This document shows positions 50,795-61,900 of a stretch of 64,000 nt of DNA, piece by piece (within the stretch, counting starts at the first letter, position 1; each line of letters opens with the position of its first letter). Source of the stretch: an uncultured Saprospiraceae bacterium (GTDB lineage Bacteria; Bacteroidota; Bacteroidia; Chitinophagales; Saprospiraceae); contig CALDGQ010000098.1 in assembly GCA_937941765.1 (NCBI GenBank), positions 1-64,000 of the forward strand, in the 5' to 3' direction. Under the pieces are notes generated by a model. It searched no databases, had not been told where the DNA came from, and worked only from the letters and a program-made list of their open reading frames with translations. The translations under genes were made by a program, and so were the position numbers.

Positions 50795-53545
50795 ATGAAA
50801 AAAACATTAACCCAAATTTTCCTCTCTAGCTTTACAATTTTGTTTTCTATTTCTATCAGTTTTGGTCAGGTAAGTTTTACGAATATGGCAAGCTCAATCC
50901 TTGAAACCACTGGAGGTGGGCAAGAAGATTGTGTTGCGGATATGAATGGGGATCATTTAGATGATATCGTCAGAATTCAAAGCGGTGATATTCGTATCAA
51001 TTATCAACAAGAAGATGGTACTTATACAGAGACATTGTTTAATGTAAATTTACAGAATAGTCCCGGTTGGAGTATGGCTGCGGGTGATCTCAACAATGAT
51101 GGTTTCAATGATTTAGTACTTGGAGATGGAGATGCTGTTTCATTTGTAATGGCAATCAATGGCGGTACAGATTATCAGGAACAAGCAATTGCAGAATATA
51201 TATTTTCACAACGTACCACAATGGCAGACATTGATAATGATGGTGACTTAGATGCTTTTGTTTGTCATGATATCGATCAAAGTCACCCATATAGAAATGA
51301 TGGAACTGGATTTATGACAGAAGATCAGACATTGATTGAGACGCTTCCACTTGCAGGAAACTACGCAGCGATTTGGGTAGATTATGACAACGACGGAGAT
51401 TCTGACATGTATCTAACAAAATGTAGACAAGGTTCTACTTCTGGAGATATTGAAAGAACCAATGCAATGTATCAAAATGATGGGAACGGGGTTTTTTCTG
51501 AAGTAGGTGCTGCTTGCAATATGGATGACAATGCTCAAAGTTGGGCAACAGTTTTTGAAGATTTTGACAATGATGGAGATTTCGATGCTTTTATTGTCAA
51601 TCACGATTTCAACAATCGTTTCATGGAAAATAATGGTGATGGAACTTTTACAGATATTATTCAAACTACTGGTATAGATGCCAATGATTTAGGTGCATGG
51701 GAAAATGCTTCTGGAGATTTTGACAATGATGGATTCGTCGATATTTTAAGTGAATTAGAGAACGAACTTTACTTGAATAATGGAGACATGACTTTCACTG
51801 GTATGAATCTAAGTTTTAATGATGGAGCAATTGGTGATTTAAATAATGATGGATTTCTCGATGTTGTAAGAGGAGGTGCTGTTTACATAAATGATACGAA
51901 TGATAATAATTGGATCAAATTTAATCTACAAGGAATTGTCAGTAATAAATGTGGCATTGGTGCACGTGTTGAAATTCATGGAGATTGGGGGATTCAAATT
52001 CGAGAAGTACGTTCTGGACAAAGCTTTAGTCCGATGAGCACATTGACTGCACATTTTGGAATTGGAGCTGCAACTAGTGTTGATCAAGTAATCGTAAAAT
52101 GGCCTTCAGGAATTGTAACGGTTATTCCAAATCCAATAATTAATGAAGGACACTTAATTTTAGAATCTGAATGTATATTGGATCCTACTGATATAGTGGT
52201 TACTGGTGCAACAACTTTATGTCCTGGAGAAACCGTAACGCTAACGGTACCAGAAGGATTTGAAAATTATTATTGGAATAATGGAATGAGTGGTGCCACA
52301 ATTGAAGTTGCTACAGCTGGTAGTTATAGTGTCGTTTTAGTTGATACTGATGAATGCGCCTCTCTTTCTAACAATGTAGTTGTACAATTGACAAATGATA
52401 TACAACCAATGATTGAGACATCAGGAAATGTTTCATTTTGTGAAGGAGGTACTGTAACTTTATCAGTCGATGGAGGTACGAATCCAACTTGGTCTACTGG
52501 TGAAACTGGAACATCAATTGAAGTAACTACTTCTGGAAATTATACAGTTGCAACAGATGCCAACTGTGCAGGTGGTCAACTTTCTTCAGAGATGGTTGCT
52601 GTTGAAGTAATCAATTTTCCTGAAACGCCTCAAATTACTGCATCAGATTTGAATGCAGATAACTCTGTATCACTTTCTGCTACAGGAAATAATCCAGCTT
52701 GGTACGATGTAGCAATCGGAGGTACCTTGTTAGGATCTGGAAATGATTTCACATCTAATCCATTAACAGACATTACCACTTTTTATGTTGAAGATAGAAA
52801 TGGGACGCCTGGTGCAATACAATCCGGTGGAAAAGCTGAAGCTATTGGACCTGGAGGATTGCCATCTACTGGAGCTCATAGCTTTTTTGATGTGTATGAG
52901 CCTTTCACACTTTTAACGGTTGATGTTTTGGTTCCTGATAATGGAGAAGCGGGTCCTCGTACGATTCAATTATTTAATGAAAATGATGTCATGATGACTC
53001 AGAAGATTTTTAATCTTGAAGTTGGAGCACATACTTTAGAATTGGATTTTGAAATACCTGTTGGAAATCAATTTTACATTAAATGTTTACAAGAAAATTT
53101 ATTTAGAAATAATGGTGGTGTCAATTATCCTTATCCGATTGGTGATGTTGGTGAATTGACTGGCTCTGTTTATGGTACATCTTACTATTATTACTTCTAC
53201 AATTGGCAAATCCAAAAAGAAAGTACGGTTTGTGCTTCTGACAGAGAATCTATTACAATGACTCCGGTTGCCATTGATGAAATCGAATCAATTAATGCGC
53301 TAGATGTTTATCCAAATCCAGCTACCACAAATGTAACCATTGAATTCAATGCGACAACAAGTGATGCTTTGACAATTTCTTTATACAATGTAGTTGGAAA
53401 ATTGGCAACAAATAAAATTGTTCAGAATTTAACCTTAGGTCAAAATTTAATCAATCTTGGAGTTACTGAATTACCTTCAGGAATTTATACCCTAGAGTTG
53501 CAAATGAATGGACAAAAGACAACTCGTAAGATTGTTGTTGAGTAA
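50795..53545 (+). CDS. CRTAC1-like T9SS-secreted protein with FG-GAP/VCBS repeats and ASPIC/UnbV domain
   Basis: A 916-residue protein with a signal peptide (FLSSFTILFSISISFGQ). At least seven VCBS/FG-GAP repeats follow, with calcium-binding DxDxDGxxD loops (DLNNDGFNDLV, DIDNDGDLDAF, DYDNDGDSDMY, DFDNDGDFDAF, DFDNDGFVDIL). Next is an ASPIC/UnbV domain (GIGARVEIHGDWGIQIREV, VKWPSGIVTVIP), two Ig-like segments (about 460-610), and a T9SS sorting domain starting LDVYPNPATTNVTIEF and ending KIVVE. It is a surface integrin-alpha-like propeller, probably involved in adhesion or ligand binding. It follows the cytochrome by 47 bp on the same strand, which suggests co-expression, and ends at a terminator. 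Confidence 0.9.
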   Translation: MKKTLTQIFLSSFTILFSISISFGQVSFTNMASSILETTGGGQEDCVADMNGDHLDDIVRIQSGDIRINYQQEDGTYTETLFNVNLQNSPGWSMAAGDLNNDGFNDLVLGDGDAVSFVMAINGGTDYQEQAIAEYIFSQRTTMADIDNDGDLDAFVCHDIDQSHPYRNDGTGFMTEDQTLIETLPLAGNYAAIWVDYDNDGDSDMYLTKCRQGSTSGDIERTNAMYQNDGNGVFSEVGAACNMDDNAQSWATVFEDFDNDGDFDAFIVNHDFNNRFMENNGDGTFTDIIQTTGIDANDLGAWENASGDFDNDGFVDILSELENELYLNNGDMTFTGMNLSFNDGAIGDLNNDGFLDVVRGGAVYINDTNDNNWIKFNLQGIVSNKCGIGARVEIHGDWGIQIREVRSGQSFSPMSTLTAHFGIGAATSVDQVIVKWPSGIVTVIPNPIINEGHLILESECILDPTDIVVTGATTLCPGETVTLTVPEGFENYYWNNGMSGATIEVATAGSYSVVLVDTDECASLSNNVVVQLTNDIQPMIETSGNVSFCEGGTVTLSVDGGTNPTWSTGETGTSIEVTTSGNYTVATDANCAGGQLSSEMVAVEVINFPETPQITASDLNADNSVSLSATGNNPAWYDVAIGGTLLGSGNDFTSNPLTDITTFYVEDRNGTPGAIQSGGKAEAIGPGGLPSTGAHSFFDVYEPFTLLTVDVLVPDNGEAGPRTIQLFNENDVMMTQKIFNLEVGAHTLELDFEIPVGNQFYIKCLQENLFRNNGGVNYPYPIGDVGELTGSVYGTSYYYYFYNWQIQKESTVCASDRESITMTPVAIDEIESINALDVYPNPATTNVTIEFNATTSDALTISLYNVVGKLATNKIVQNLTLGQNLINLGVTELPSGIYTLELQMNGQKTTRKIVVE

Positions 53546-53563
53546 TTCTGTTTTGTGACAAAT

Positions 53564-53606
53564 AAAAAAGCCTTCAAGTCCATTTTTGACTTGAGGGCTT
53601 TTTTTA
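53564..53606. terminator. Bidirectional rho-independent terminator
   Basis: AAAAAAGCCTTCAAGTC and GACTTGAGGGCTTTTTTT form a strong stem with a short CATTTTT loop and T-runs on both sides. It sits between the convergent FG-GAP and DUF5916 genes and can serve both. Confidence 0.93.
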
Positions 53607-53638
53607 TTTACGTAACGAGAACACGGCAATGAACAACA

Positions 53639-55843
53639 CTACAAATTAAACCAATAACTAAATTTCAGAACAAAGGTCTTATCCTTAACACTCAAATCTG
53701 AGGTCGTATAATTTTCTGTATAAACCAAGTACAAATCAGATAAGGGTCTGAATCTCCAATTTAATCGAGAATTAATATTGAAATTTTCCTTTTGTGTGTT
53801 GTATTGCAAAAAGGTAGAAAAGAATAATGATTTTGTAAAACTAAATTCAACTTTGGAACCTAACAATGTAAATTTAGCATCTCCATATTCAGTCGGGTAA
53901 TCCGTTAAGTATCGTTGATCCCAGTTCAATCCAAGGATCATCAATTTATTAAAACGATAATTCAATTCTGAAAACACCTTTATCCTTTTTCCTGAATATT
54001 GACCACCATATTCGAAATTCAACTCTCCATAAAGACTTTGTTTCTTGTTGGTTCTAAATTCTAATGCAACCTTTTGATTCTGATAATTTCCTGGTTGAAA
54101 AGGAATATCTAATCCATTTAATTCTAAAGGAAATAATAATTCACTAGAGAATTCTGTCCAATTAACTTCCAACTCACTTCTATTATTAAACTTCGTTGTT
54201 AAGCCAATTTCTAAAGTATGTTCTTGAAATTTTCCATGGTTATCGGTAAATATATCAAGGTGAAAATTAGGTGAAATGTAATTGATCGGTCCATCTTTAT
54301 CCATATAAAATCGACAGTATCCATTGGTTCTAAACTGGATGTAGGGAACACGGAAGGTGGTATCAGCATATTCTTGATAAAGTCTAGGAACATAACCCAT
54401 ATCCGTCATATAGTTTTCTCCAATTGCATCAATACCACCAAAAATTGAAAATTGTGAATTTCGAAATCTAGCTTTCACACTATACGCACCTGCCTTGTTA
54501 TATTTTTCATGTGTTCTAGAATAATGTGCAAATCCTTTCAAAGTTGTTTTGGAATCTTTTGAAATGTAATCTGCCTCAATGCCACCAACTCGATTAAAAC
54601 TAGGACCATTAAACGTGAAATCTGAGAAAGCTTGTCGATTGGTAATAAATGCACCAACATTAAATCCTGGTAAGACTTCTTGTTGCAATGAGGCAACTGT
54701 ATAATTTTGAGATTCAATATCTAGTTCCTTTTTGCTTGCCGTTTGAATATTCATCAAACCAACTTTCAAAGTCTTATTGATATTTCCACTTAATCTTGCT
54801 CCGAAAATTATGGAAACAGGTTCGTCTCCTACTCCACCGATTCGACGAGAGAAAAAAGGTCTGACCCTACTGTTCCCAAGTCCAGAAAACTGATTACTAT
54901 TTTCCAAGAAAAACAATCTGCGCTCTGGATAAAATAATTCGAAACGATTTAAATTGATAATTTGCTCATCCACTTCTACTTGTGAAAAATCTGGATTGAT
55001 TGTTAAGTCAAGATTGAGCGATGGTGACACTTCAATTTTTGCATCAACTCCAACTGAAGGAACTACTTCCGTTGCTGAAGTTATATCCGTATGATCTTTA
55101 GTGATTTTCATTGCTGAAAAAGGAACAATTGCTATGTTATTTCCTGGCAAATAATCAAATTCAGTCATTCTCAAATCACCCATACAACTTTGCGTTGCTA
55201 CATCAAAACCTCTCGGCACAGGAGACCAAGTAGACGTTTCATTTCTTTTTAAATCATTTCTAGAAAAATTAATTTTCCAATCCCTGACATTTTCGTTAAA
55301 TCGTAAAGTCTTTAAAGGGATTGCAATTTCGACTGACCAAAATTTTTCTTCTTTAGATCGAAAAACTTCAGAATGCCAAAGTCCATCCCAGCTAGTTGTT
55401 AATCCAAAGGTACCACCTCGTCCTACAATACCATCTAGCTGCACACCAAATGGGTTGACAATAAAACCGTATCCACTATTTGAATTTTGAAATGGATCTA
55501 AGTAGATTCCAAATGCATCATTATTTTGAAAAGAAAAATCTCGTTTCAGAGACTGTACAATATAATCGCCTTCAATTTCATCATAACATTTTGCAGCGAT
55601 GTATAAATATTTATCATTGTACGTCATCCAAACTTCTGTTTTTGATTCCGCAGCGATACTATCTTGAGGAAAATTCATTACAAAATCTTGAGCAGTTGGT
55701 TTGACCCACCAGTCAGATTCTACGAGACGTCCATCAATTTTTATATTAGATTGTGATTTAGAAATGGCAATACCTGGACCCTGCGCGATCGTGACCGCAC
55801 TGTACAGGAATAGGAAGAAGAGAATAGGAAAAATCTTCTTCAA
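53639..55843 (-). CDS. DUF5916 outer-membrane protein with N-terminal CBM9-like domain
   Basis: A 734-residue protein. The start is a TTG at 55843: an in-frame stop lies a few codons upstream and the reading frame then begins directly with a complete signal peptide (KKIFPILFFLFLYSAVTIAQ). The N-terminal domain (about 25-235) is CBM9-like: SNIKIDGRLVESDWW, TEVWMTYNDKYLYIAAKCYDE and GIYLDPFQNSNSGYGFIVNPFGVQLDG. The long C-terminal part is a series of strands ending in FSYWFNL, as expected for an outer-membrane barrel. The family is common in Bacteroidota; its role is unknown. A second family member begins at 63090. Confidence 0.87.
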   Translation of the reverse strand: MKKIFPILFFLFLYSAVTIAQGPGIAISKSQSNIKIDGRLVESDWWVKPTAQDFVMNFPQDSIAAESKTEVWMTYNDKYLYIAAKCYDEIEGDYIVQSLKRDFSFQNNDAFGIYLDPFQNSNSGYGFIVNPFGVQLDGIVGRGGTFGLTTSWDGLWHSEVFRSKEEKFWSVEIAIPLKTLRFNENVRDWKINFSRNDLKRNETSTWSPVPRGFDVATQSCMGDLRMTEFDYLPGNNIAIVPFSAMKITKDHTDITSATEVVPSVGVDAKIEVSPSLNLDLTINPDFSQVEVDEQIINLNRFELFYPERRLFFLENSNQFSGLGNSRVRPFFSRRIGGVGDEPVSIIFGARLSGNINKTLKVGLMNIQTASKKELDIESQNYTVASLQQEVLPGFNVGAFITNRQAFSDFTFNGPSFNRVGGIEADYISKDSKTTLKGFAHYSRTHEKYNKAGAYSVKARFRNSQFSIFGGIDAIGENYMTDMGYVPRLYQEYADTTFRVPYIQFRTNGYCRFYMDKDGPINYISPNFHLDIFTDNHGKFQEHTLEIGLTTKFNNRSELEVNWTEFSSELLFPLELNGLDIPFQPGNYQNQKVALEFRTNKKQSLYGELNFEYGGQYSGKRIKVFSELNYRFNKLMILGLNWDQRYLTDYPTEYGDAKFTLLGSKVEFSFTKSLFFSTFLQYNTQKENFNINSRLNWRFRPLSDLYLVYTENYTTSDLSVKDKTFVLKFSYWFNL

Positions 55844-55977
55844 ACTTGGGATGCTTAATTATCTCACTTCGATAAATGTATGATTAGGAGATCATACAAT
55901 TCTCAAATTGAGTTGGTAAAAACAATTAGGAAATATAAAAACAAGAGGGGAATTTTACTTCCAATGATTTTTACAAA

Positions 55978-56490
55978 TCACTTAGAAGAACTGAACATTT
56001 TACTCCAACTAATTCTTACTACTACTAAAATTACCAGGAAAATCAGCAGCAAGTATTGTATTGGCATATATGAAAAAACAAAAAGTCGTACTCTATCCAA
56101 AAACCACATGATGGCAAAAATTGAAATGATCATCATAATCAGACCACCCATTTTTCCAAATCCAGGAATCTTATCCAAACTCACATTTTTTCCAATCAAC
56201 AAAAGTGTAGCTCCCATTGATATTACAGGAAAAACCTGTGTATACATATCCATGTCAAAAATACTCTGCTTTTCAAACAAGAATAAATAAATCGATAATG
56301 CAATTCCAAAAATCCCAGGAATACAAATCAAATAGATTAATACTGAGTAAAGATACTTCCAAGGTGCAATGTGTCCTTCTCCTTTTCCTAAAACCATTGC
56401 TATCAAAGCAGTAAAAGGAATAAGGATAAGAAAAGCAATTGCCAATCCTGGTGCATCGCCGATATAATCTAAAAATTCTCTGAGCGTCAT
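55978..56490 (-). CDS. Small integral membrane protein, function unknown
   Basis: A 170-residue protein of mainly hydrophobic segments, with five likely membrane helices (near 14-35, 44-70, 85-105, 115-135 and 140-163) joined by short loops. I do not recognise a family. It ends in KMFSSSK. It stands alone, with gaps of about 135-160 bp on both sides. Confidence 0.6.
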   Translation of the reverse strand: MTLREFLDYIGDAPGLAIAFLILIPFTALIAMVLGKGEGHIAPWKYLYSVLIYLICIPGIFGIALSIYLFLFEKQSIFDMDMYTQVFPVISMGATLLLIGKNVSLDKIPGFGKMGGLIMMIISIFAIMWFLDRVRLFVFSYMPIQYLLLIFLVILVVVRISWSKMFSSSK

Positions 56491-56649
56491 GGTGTTGGAG
56501 GTATTATATCAAAACTTCAGGTACTTATTTCGCACATATATAATTAGCAAAAATCATACTGAAATTTAGTCACAAAAAAATAAATTCAAACTAGTTTTTA
56601 GAGGTATTGAGATTCAATAAATAATAAATTGTAAAAAATTTATATCTGT

Positions 56650-57873
56650 TTACAAATCTAACAACAGCTCCATCGGATCCTCTAAAAGATTTTTCACTTT
56701 CACTAAAAATGTGACAGAGGTACTGCCATCAATCACTCTATGATCGTATGATAAAGCCAAATACATCATTGGTCTAATTTTCACTTCACCATCAACCGCC
56801 ATCGGTCTTTGCTGAATCGTATGCATACCTAGAATTGCTGATTGAGGTCCATTCAAAATTGGCGTACTCATCATTGATCCAAAAACACCACCATTAGTGA
56901 TTGTGAACGTTCCGCCTGACATTTCTTCCAAGCTCAATTTTCCTTCCCGTGCTTTTACTGCCAATTCTTTAATTCTCAATTCAATCTCATGGAATTTCAT
57001 GGACTCCACGTTATGCAATGGTGGCACTACTAATCCAGTTGGTGTTGAAATCGCAATCGAGATATCTACATAATCATGATAAATTACTTCATTACCATCT
57101 AACTGTGCATTTACGTCTGGCATTTCCATCAACACTTTTGCACATGCTTTTGAGAACAAAGACATGAAGCCTAATTTGATTCCATTCTTTTCGACAAAAC
57201 GTTCTTGATATTTTTTACGCATCGCCATGATGTTGGTCAAATCTACTTCGTTGAAAGTAGTTAACATGGCAGTTCCGTTTTTCGCTTCGACCAATCGTTT
57301 TGCGATGGTACGACGCATACGACTCATTTTCTTTCTTGTACGAGTACGTTCTCCCGAAGTTGAAACGATGACTCCTTTTGCAGCTGGAGCAGCAGCAGAT
57401 GAAGATAATTTATTTTGAACTGCCTTTTGAGCATCTTCTTTTAGAATTCTTCCATCTTTTCCTGAGCCTTTGACAGCTGCTGCATCAATCCCTTTTTCTG
57501 AAAGAATTTTGGATGCTGCTGGAGAAGGATGGCCACTTGCGTAAGTTGTAGTTGCCGCTTCTTTGACCACTTCTTTTTGTTCTACCGCTTTTGGTGCTTC
57601 CGTTTTTGGAGTTGCGCCACCTGCAGGAGCTGCAACACTAGTATCAATTTTTGCAACGAGTGCTCCGATTTCCAAATCATCTCCTTCTGCAGCGACGAAA
57701 ATTAATTTTCCTGAAGCTTCAGCTGGAAACTCTAGTGTTGCCTTATCGGATTCGAATTCACAAATAGGTTCATCGATGTTGATATAGTCTCCATCGCTTT
57801 TTAGCCATTGAGACAAAGTTACTTCGTTGATAGATTCTCCGATTACCGGAACTTTCATTTCTATGATACTCAT
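56650..57873 (-). CDS. odhB: 2-oxoglutarate dehydrogenase E2 (dihydrolipoyl succinyltransferase)
   Basis: A 407-residue protein with an N-terminal lipoyl domain (lipoyl K44 in [11 protein letters not shown]), an Ala/Pro/Thr-rich linker, an E3/E1-binding domain ([27 protein letters not shown]) and a C-terminal acyltransferase domain with the active-site H378 in [36 protein letters not shown] identifies it as the succinyl type rather than an acetyl type. It transfers the succinyl group to CoA in the TCA cycle. The E1 gene (sucA) is not adjacent. It lies 106 bp from the lipoprotein gene upstream. Confidence 0.95.
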   Translation of the reverse strand: MSIIEMKVPVIGESINEVTLSQWLKSDGDYINIDEPICEFESDKATLEFPAEASGKLIFVAAEGDDLEIGALVAKIDTSVAAPAGGATPKTEAPKAVEQKEVVKEAATTTYASGHPSPAASKILSEKGIDAAAVKGSGKDGRILKEDAQKAVQNKLSSSAAAPAAKGVIVSTSGERTRTRKKMSRMRRTIAKRLVEAKNGTAMLTTFNEVDLTNIMAMRKKYQERFVEKNGIKLGFMSLFSKACAKVLMEMPDVNAQLDGNEVIYHDYVDISIAISTPTGLVVPPLHNVESMKFHEIELRIKELAVKAREGKLSLEEMSGGTFTITNGGVFGSMMSTPILNGPQSAILGMHTIQQRPMAVDGEVKIRPMMYLALSYDHRVIDGSTSVTFLVKVKNLLEDPMELLLDL

Positions 57874-57979
57874 ATCGTATTGATTTACAGCTTATTCAAG
57901 TGTATTAAATTATATTGCAATATTCACTATATATTCTAAATTATGCAATTAAATAGACGTGTTTTTGGGTAGGAATGGA

Positions 57980-58921
57980 TTAATTTTTTGAATTCATTTC
58001 AAATTTATAAATGAATGCAGCTTCTTGCTTATCTGCTTCTGTTGAAATGTAAAGCGTTCCACTAGGTTCAAAGACGATTCCTTCTGGTTGAAAGTGAACT
58101 TTTTTGTCCAATTTTTCAAAATGCACTAATTCTCCTTTTTGATTGCAGACGATTAGCACTTTACTTTTTGACGAAATAACGTAGTAGTTTTTAGTAATAG
58201 GATGAATCGCAATTCCAGATGGACCCAATTTAAATTCATCGGCACCTGGATCCATTACTTTGAATAAATGCCTATTTTCTTCAGGGACACTTGTTTCAAT
58301 AAATTTCATCACTTGTTCTTTATGAAAATAAAAAAGTGGTTCCCCTCTCATTTCTTTGGTGTCCAAATTGAAGTAATAAAAACTACGTGCTTTTTTTGTT
58401 GAGTCAGTATCGGCAGCATGGCCTTTGCAAGCCAAAACTAAGTGATTGGTTTCGCTATCATAAGCAAGACCTTCTACGTTGTGTTTTTTATTGAGGAAAG
58501 ACTTATACTTATTGACAGTCGGAGTTTCTTTTTCCAAATCAGTCACCTCATAAATTGTTCCGGTGCTTTTGACAATATAAGTTTTATCACCGACCATTTC
58601 AATTCCTTCATAATCTCCGTCTTTGTAAAATTTCTTTTCGGTAGTTACTTTTCCATTAGTGGTATTTATTTTAAAATACAATCCATTTTCATCTTGGATT
58701 GCGCAAAGCGACTTATCATTTGGACAAAAACCAAGTCCAGAAATTTCCTCTAAAATTTTTGGCAACTTAAAAGACTGATTGGGTTGATTGATTGAGTATG
58801 GGAATTGATAAGGTGCCTCGACTTCTGGGGTAGGCGTTGGTGATATTGATTTTATTTTTTTGGATGGGTTGCAAGCAAATAAGAATAAGCAGCAAAAACC
58901 TAGAAGGATACGGTTTATCAT
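57980..58921 (-). CDS. SdiA-regulated-domain lipoprotein (beta-propeller)
   Basis: A 313-residue lipoprotein (lipobox LFACN with Cys17). The mature part has the SdiA-regulated/YjiK propeller pattern: ISGLGFCPNDKSLCAIQDENGLYFKIN, GDYEGIEMVGDKTYIVKSTGTIYEV, HNVEGLAYDSETNHLVLACKG, GPSGIAIHPITKNYYVISSKSK and PEGIVFEPSGTLYISTEAD. The role is unknown in all bacteria. Its start overlaps the stop of the cyclase gene by 4 bp (ATGA), so translation of the two is coupled. Confidence 0.85.
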   Translation of the reverse strand: MINRILLGFCCLFLFACNPSKKIKSISPTPTPEVEAPYQFPYSINQPNQSFKLPKILEEISGLGFCPNDKSLCAIQDENGLYFKINTTNGKVTTEKKFYKDGDYEGIEMVGDKTYIVKSTGTIYEVTDLEKETPTVNKYKSFLNKKHNVEGLAYDSETNHLVLACKGHAADTDSTKKARSFYYFNLDTKEMRGEPLFYFHKEQVMKFIETSVPEENRHLFKVMDPGADEFKLGPSGIAIHPITKNYYVISSKSKVLIVCNQKGELVHFEKLDKKVHFQPEGIVFEPSGTLYISTEADKQEAAFIYKFEMNSKN

Positions 58922-61900
58922 GAGTTTTTTAATTCGTTGATCGATATTTTGTATTTAAATTGTGGTGTATCGGCGAAAAGCTTTTCATAAAATTGTAGTG
59001 CTCTACGACGATAGATTCCTCTGTCTATGATTGGCAATTTTTGTATTTCAAAAAATATAGCTGCAATTTCTTTTTCAGCTCTATAATTATCTAGTAGCCC
59101 ATCTAACGTTTCATATGCCTTGTCGTATTGTCCATTTCTTCTTTCAATTCTAGATTGGCAAATATAAAGCTGGAATAATAATCCAGGATTCCCCAAATCA
59201 TTGACCAATCCTTTACTTTGGGTAAAAGTATTTTTCGCTGCTTCCAATTGTTGACTGTTCAGTTCTGCATTTGCCTTTTCAATTAAGCAATGTGCGAGCA
59301 CTGATTTGTTACCAATTTTTTCTGAGATTTCTATCGCTTGATTATATAAATCAATCGCCTCTACAAATTGCTTTTGATTGACAAATACATCCGCCAATGA
59401 GTTGGTGGCTTTTGCAATTCCTTTTTGATATCCGATTTCTTTACTTAATTGCAAACTGATTTCTAAATGAATAGAAGCGTCATCAAATTGCCCTTGTACA
59501 TTCAGCAAATCTCCCAACAATCCATTTACAATTGCAATTCCTTGTTTATCACCCATTTCTTCTACCAACTGCAAATCCTTTTTAAAGCATTTCATCGCCG
59601 CTTCAAATTCACCTCTTTCCTGATTTACGGTTCCCAAACTTCCGATAGCAATTGACATCAAAAATTTATTTCCTAGTTCTTCACTTAGTTCCAATCCTTT
59701 TTGATAACAATTCATTGCTGCATCGTAATCTCCTTTTTCAAAATAGACGATTCCAGTATTGGTATATAAAGTTGCCATTGCTAATTTATCTCCGCGCTGT
59801 TCAGCGATTTCGAGATGATATTCTTGTCGTTGGATGCCTTCATTGAAATTTCCAAGATTCATATGAGCCAATCCTAAACTTGCAACAATATTTGCACTGA
59901 CTTTAACACCATTTTGATTACTCATATTGATACTACGTTCGAAGTAGTCAATCGCTTTTGGGTATTTTCCTTGACGGAGATACAGATTTCCTAGGTTTCC
60001 AAACACTTTTGCAACACCCGTTTCATCATTCAATTCCTCGAACCAGGTAACAGCAACTTCTAGATAATTTCTTGCTGCATCATAATTTCCTTTCAGTAAA
60101 TTCAAATGCCCCAATGCATTATTCGTTCGACCGGAAAGTAGTTTGTCATTCAATTCAGAAGCGATCTCAAGTGCTTTTTCGTAGACTTCTTTTGCACCTT
60201 GCCAATTACCACTTTGTTCAAGGATTTCGCCTTTTCGAATGAAGACACCAGATAGTTCTGTAGATATTTTTGATTCTTTATTTAACAATCCGATGAGCTT
60301 ATCATAGTATCTTAATGCTAATTGATTTTGAAAATTAGCTCTAGAATAATCTGCTGCTTTTTTATAATACTCTTTCGTCTTTTCAATGTTATCTGATTGT
60401 TCATAATGGTAAGCCAGATCAACATATTTTTTCTCTAATTGGTCGGGATATAAATTTTCAATGGCTTTTGCAATCAACGTATGTGCCTTACGCAATTGAC
60501 CATACAACTGCATATCATATACGGTTTCTCGCATTAACGAGTGTTTGAAAATATATCGAAGCTCGTTAACCGCTTGCCAAATTTGTCCTTTTTCAGCAGT
60601 TTTAATTTGATCTTTTAAGATGAGGGCAGCTTCATTATTCTCTTTCAAATATTCTTGATTGGACTTCATCACTTCACTCAAAACAGGTACTTCAAACTCT
60701 GTCCCAATCACTGCTGCAGCTTTTACGGTTTCTTTTAAAATAGAAGATAAACGATCGATACGAGCGATTAGGATGGAGCGGATAGAGTTGGACATTTTAA
60801 TATTTTTATCCAGCATATTCCATTGTCCTTCTTCCTTCGCGATTAAATTACTTTCATTAAAATATTGAAGTGTTTGTTCCAGATAAAATGGATTTCCATT
60901 AGTAGACCGATGCATCAACTCCAGAAAATCAGGATGCACAGCTCCACCCAAACGATCTTCTAAAAAGTGTAGTAAAGAGGATTTACTCAACAAACTCAAA
61001 TCAACTTCCAACTCCTCAATCTTATTGTCTGCAATCAAATCATGATCAAAAAGTGTTGGTTTATTCCCATCATCCAAATACCGTCCCAACACTACCACTA
61101 CAATTGGTATGTTTTGGAAACGTTTCAATACATCATTCAAATAACTAATAGATGATTCATCATACCAATGTACATCCTCCAGTATAATCATGATTGGATT
61201 GAAAATCGATTCTATTCTAAAAAGAACGGTTATTGCTTGATAAGTGTTTTCCAATTTTCCTTTTGCATCTAGTTGACTCCAAAGTGCTTTTGGATACTCA
61301 ATTCCTAGCAATGCTCCGTATACACTTTTTAGACGAATTAATTCACTTTTAAATTCTTGAGCAACTTCATTTTTTTTCAAACCGGCTGCTTCTAGATATA
61401 TCTTATCTAACTTTCTTTCAAAACGAATTTTCAATTCTTCACCAGACAGTTCAGCTTGCTGATCAAAGTATTTCCGTAAAAAATAAATGAAAGGATTCAA
61501 CGGTTTTTTTAAAATTTGATCTGCTTTGCAGATGAACTTTGAAAAATCACCTTTAGGTTTCATTTCCAAGACCAACTCATGCATCAACCGACTTTTACCG
61601 ATCCCTGCTTCTCCATATAGATAAATAATTCCTGCAAATTGGTTTTCAAAAATTGGTTTTACAAATTCTTGTAGCGCTTCCATTTCATTATCACGACCTA
61701 CTAAGCTTCCACTATATTCTTGTTGATCTGTAGTTTCTTTTCCAATAAACTGAAAAGTTGAAATTGGAAGTTTGATTCCTTTGAATTGTATTTGTCCTCT
61801 ACTTTCAAATTTGAAATTGGAAGTTCGATTCATTTCTTCATCAACCATTACGGCACCCCAATCTGCATTTGACATCAATCTGGCTGCTAAATTTACTTGA

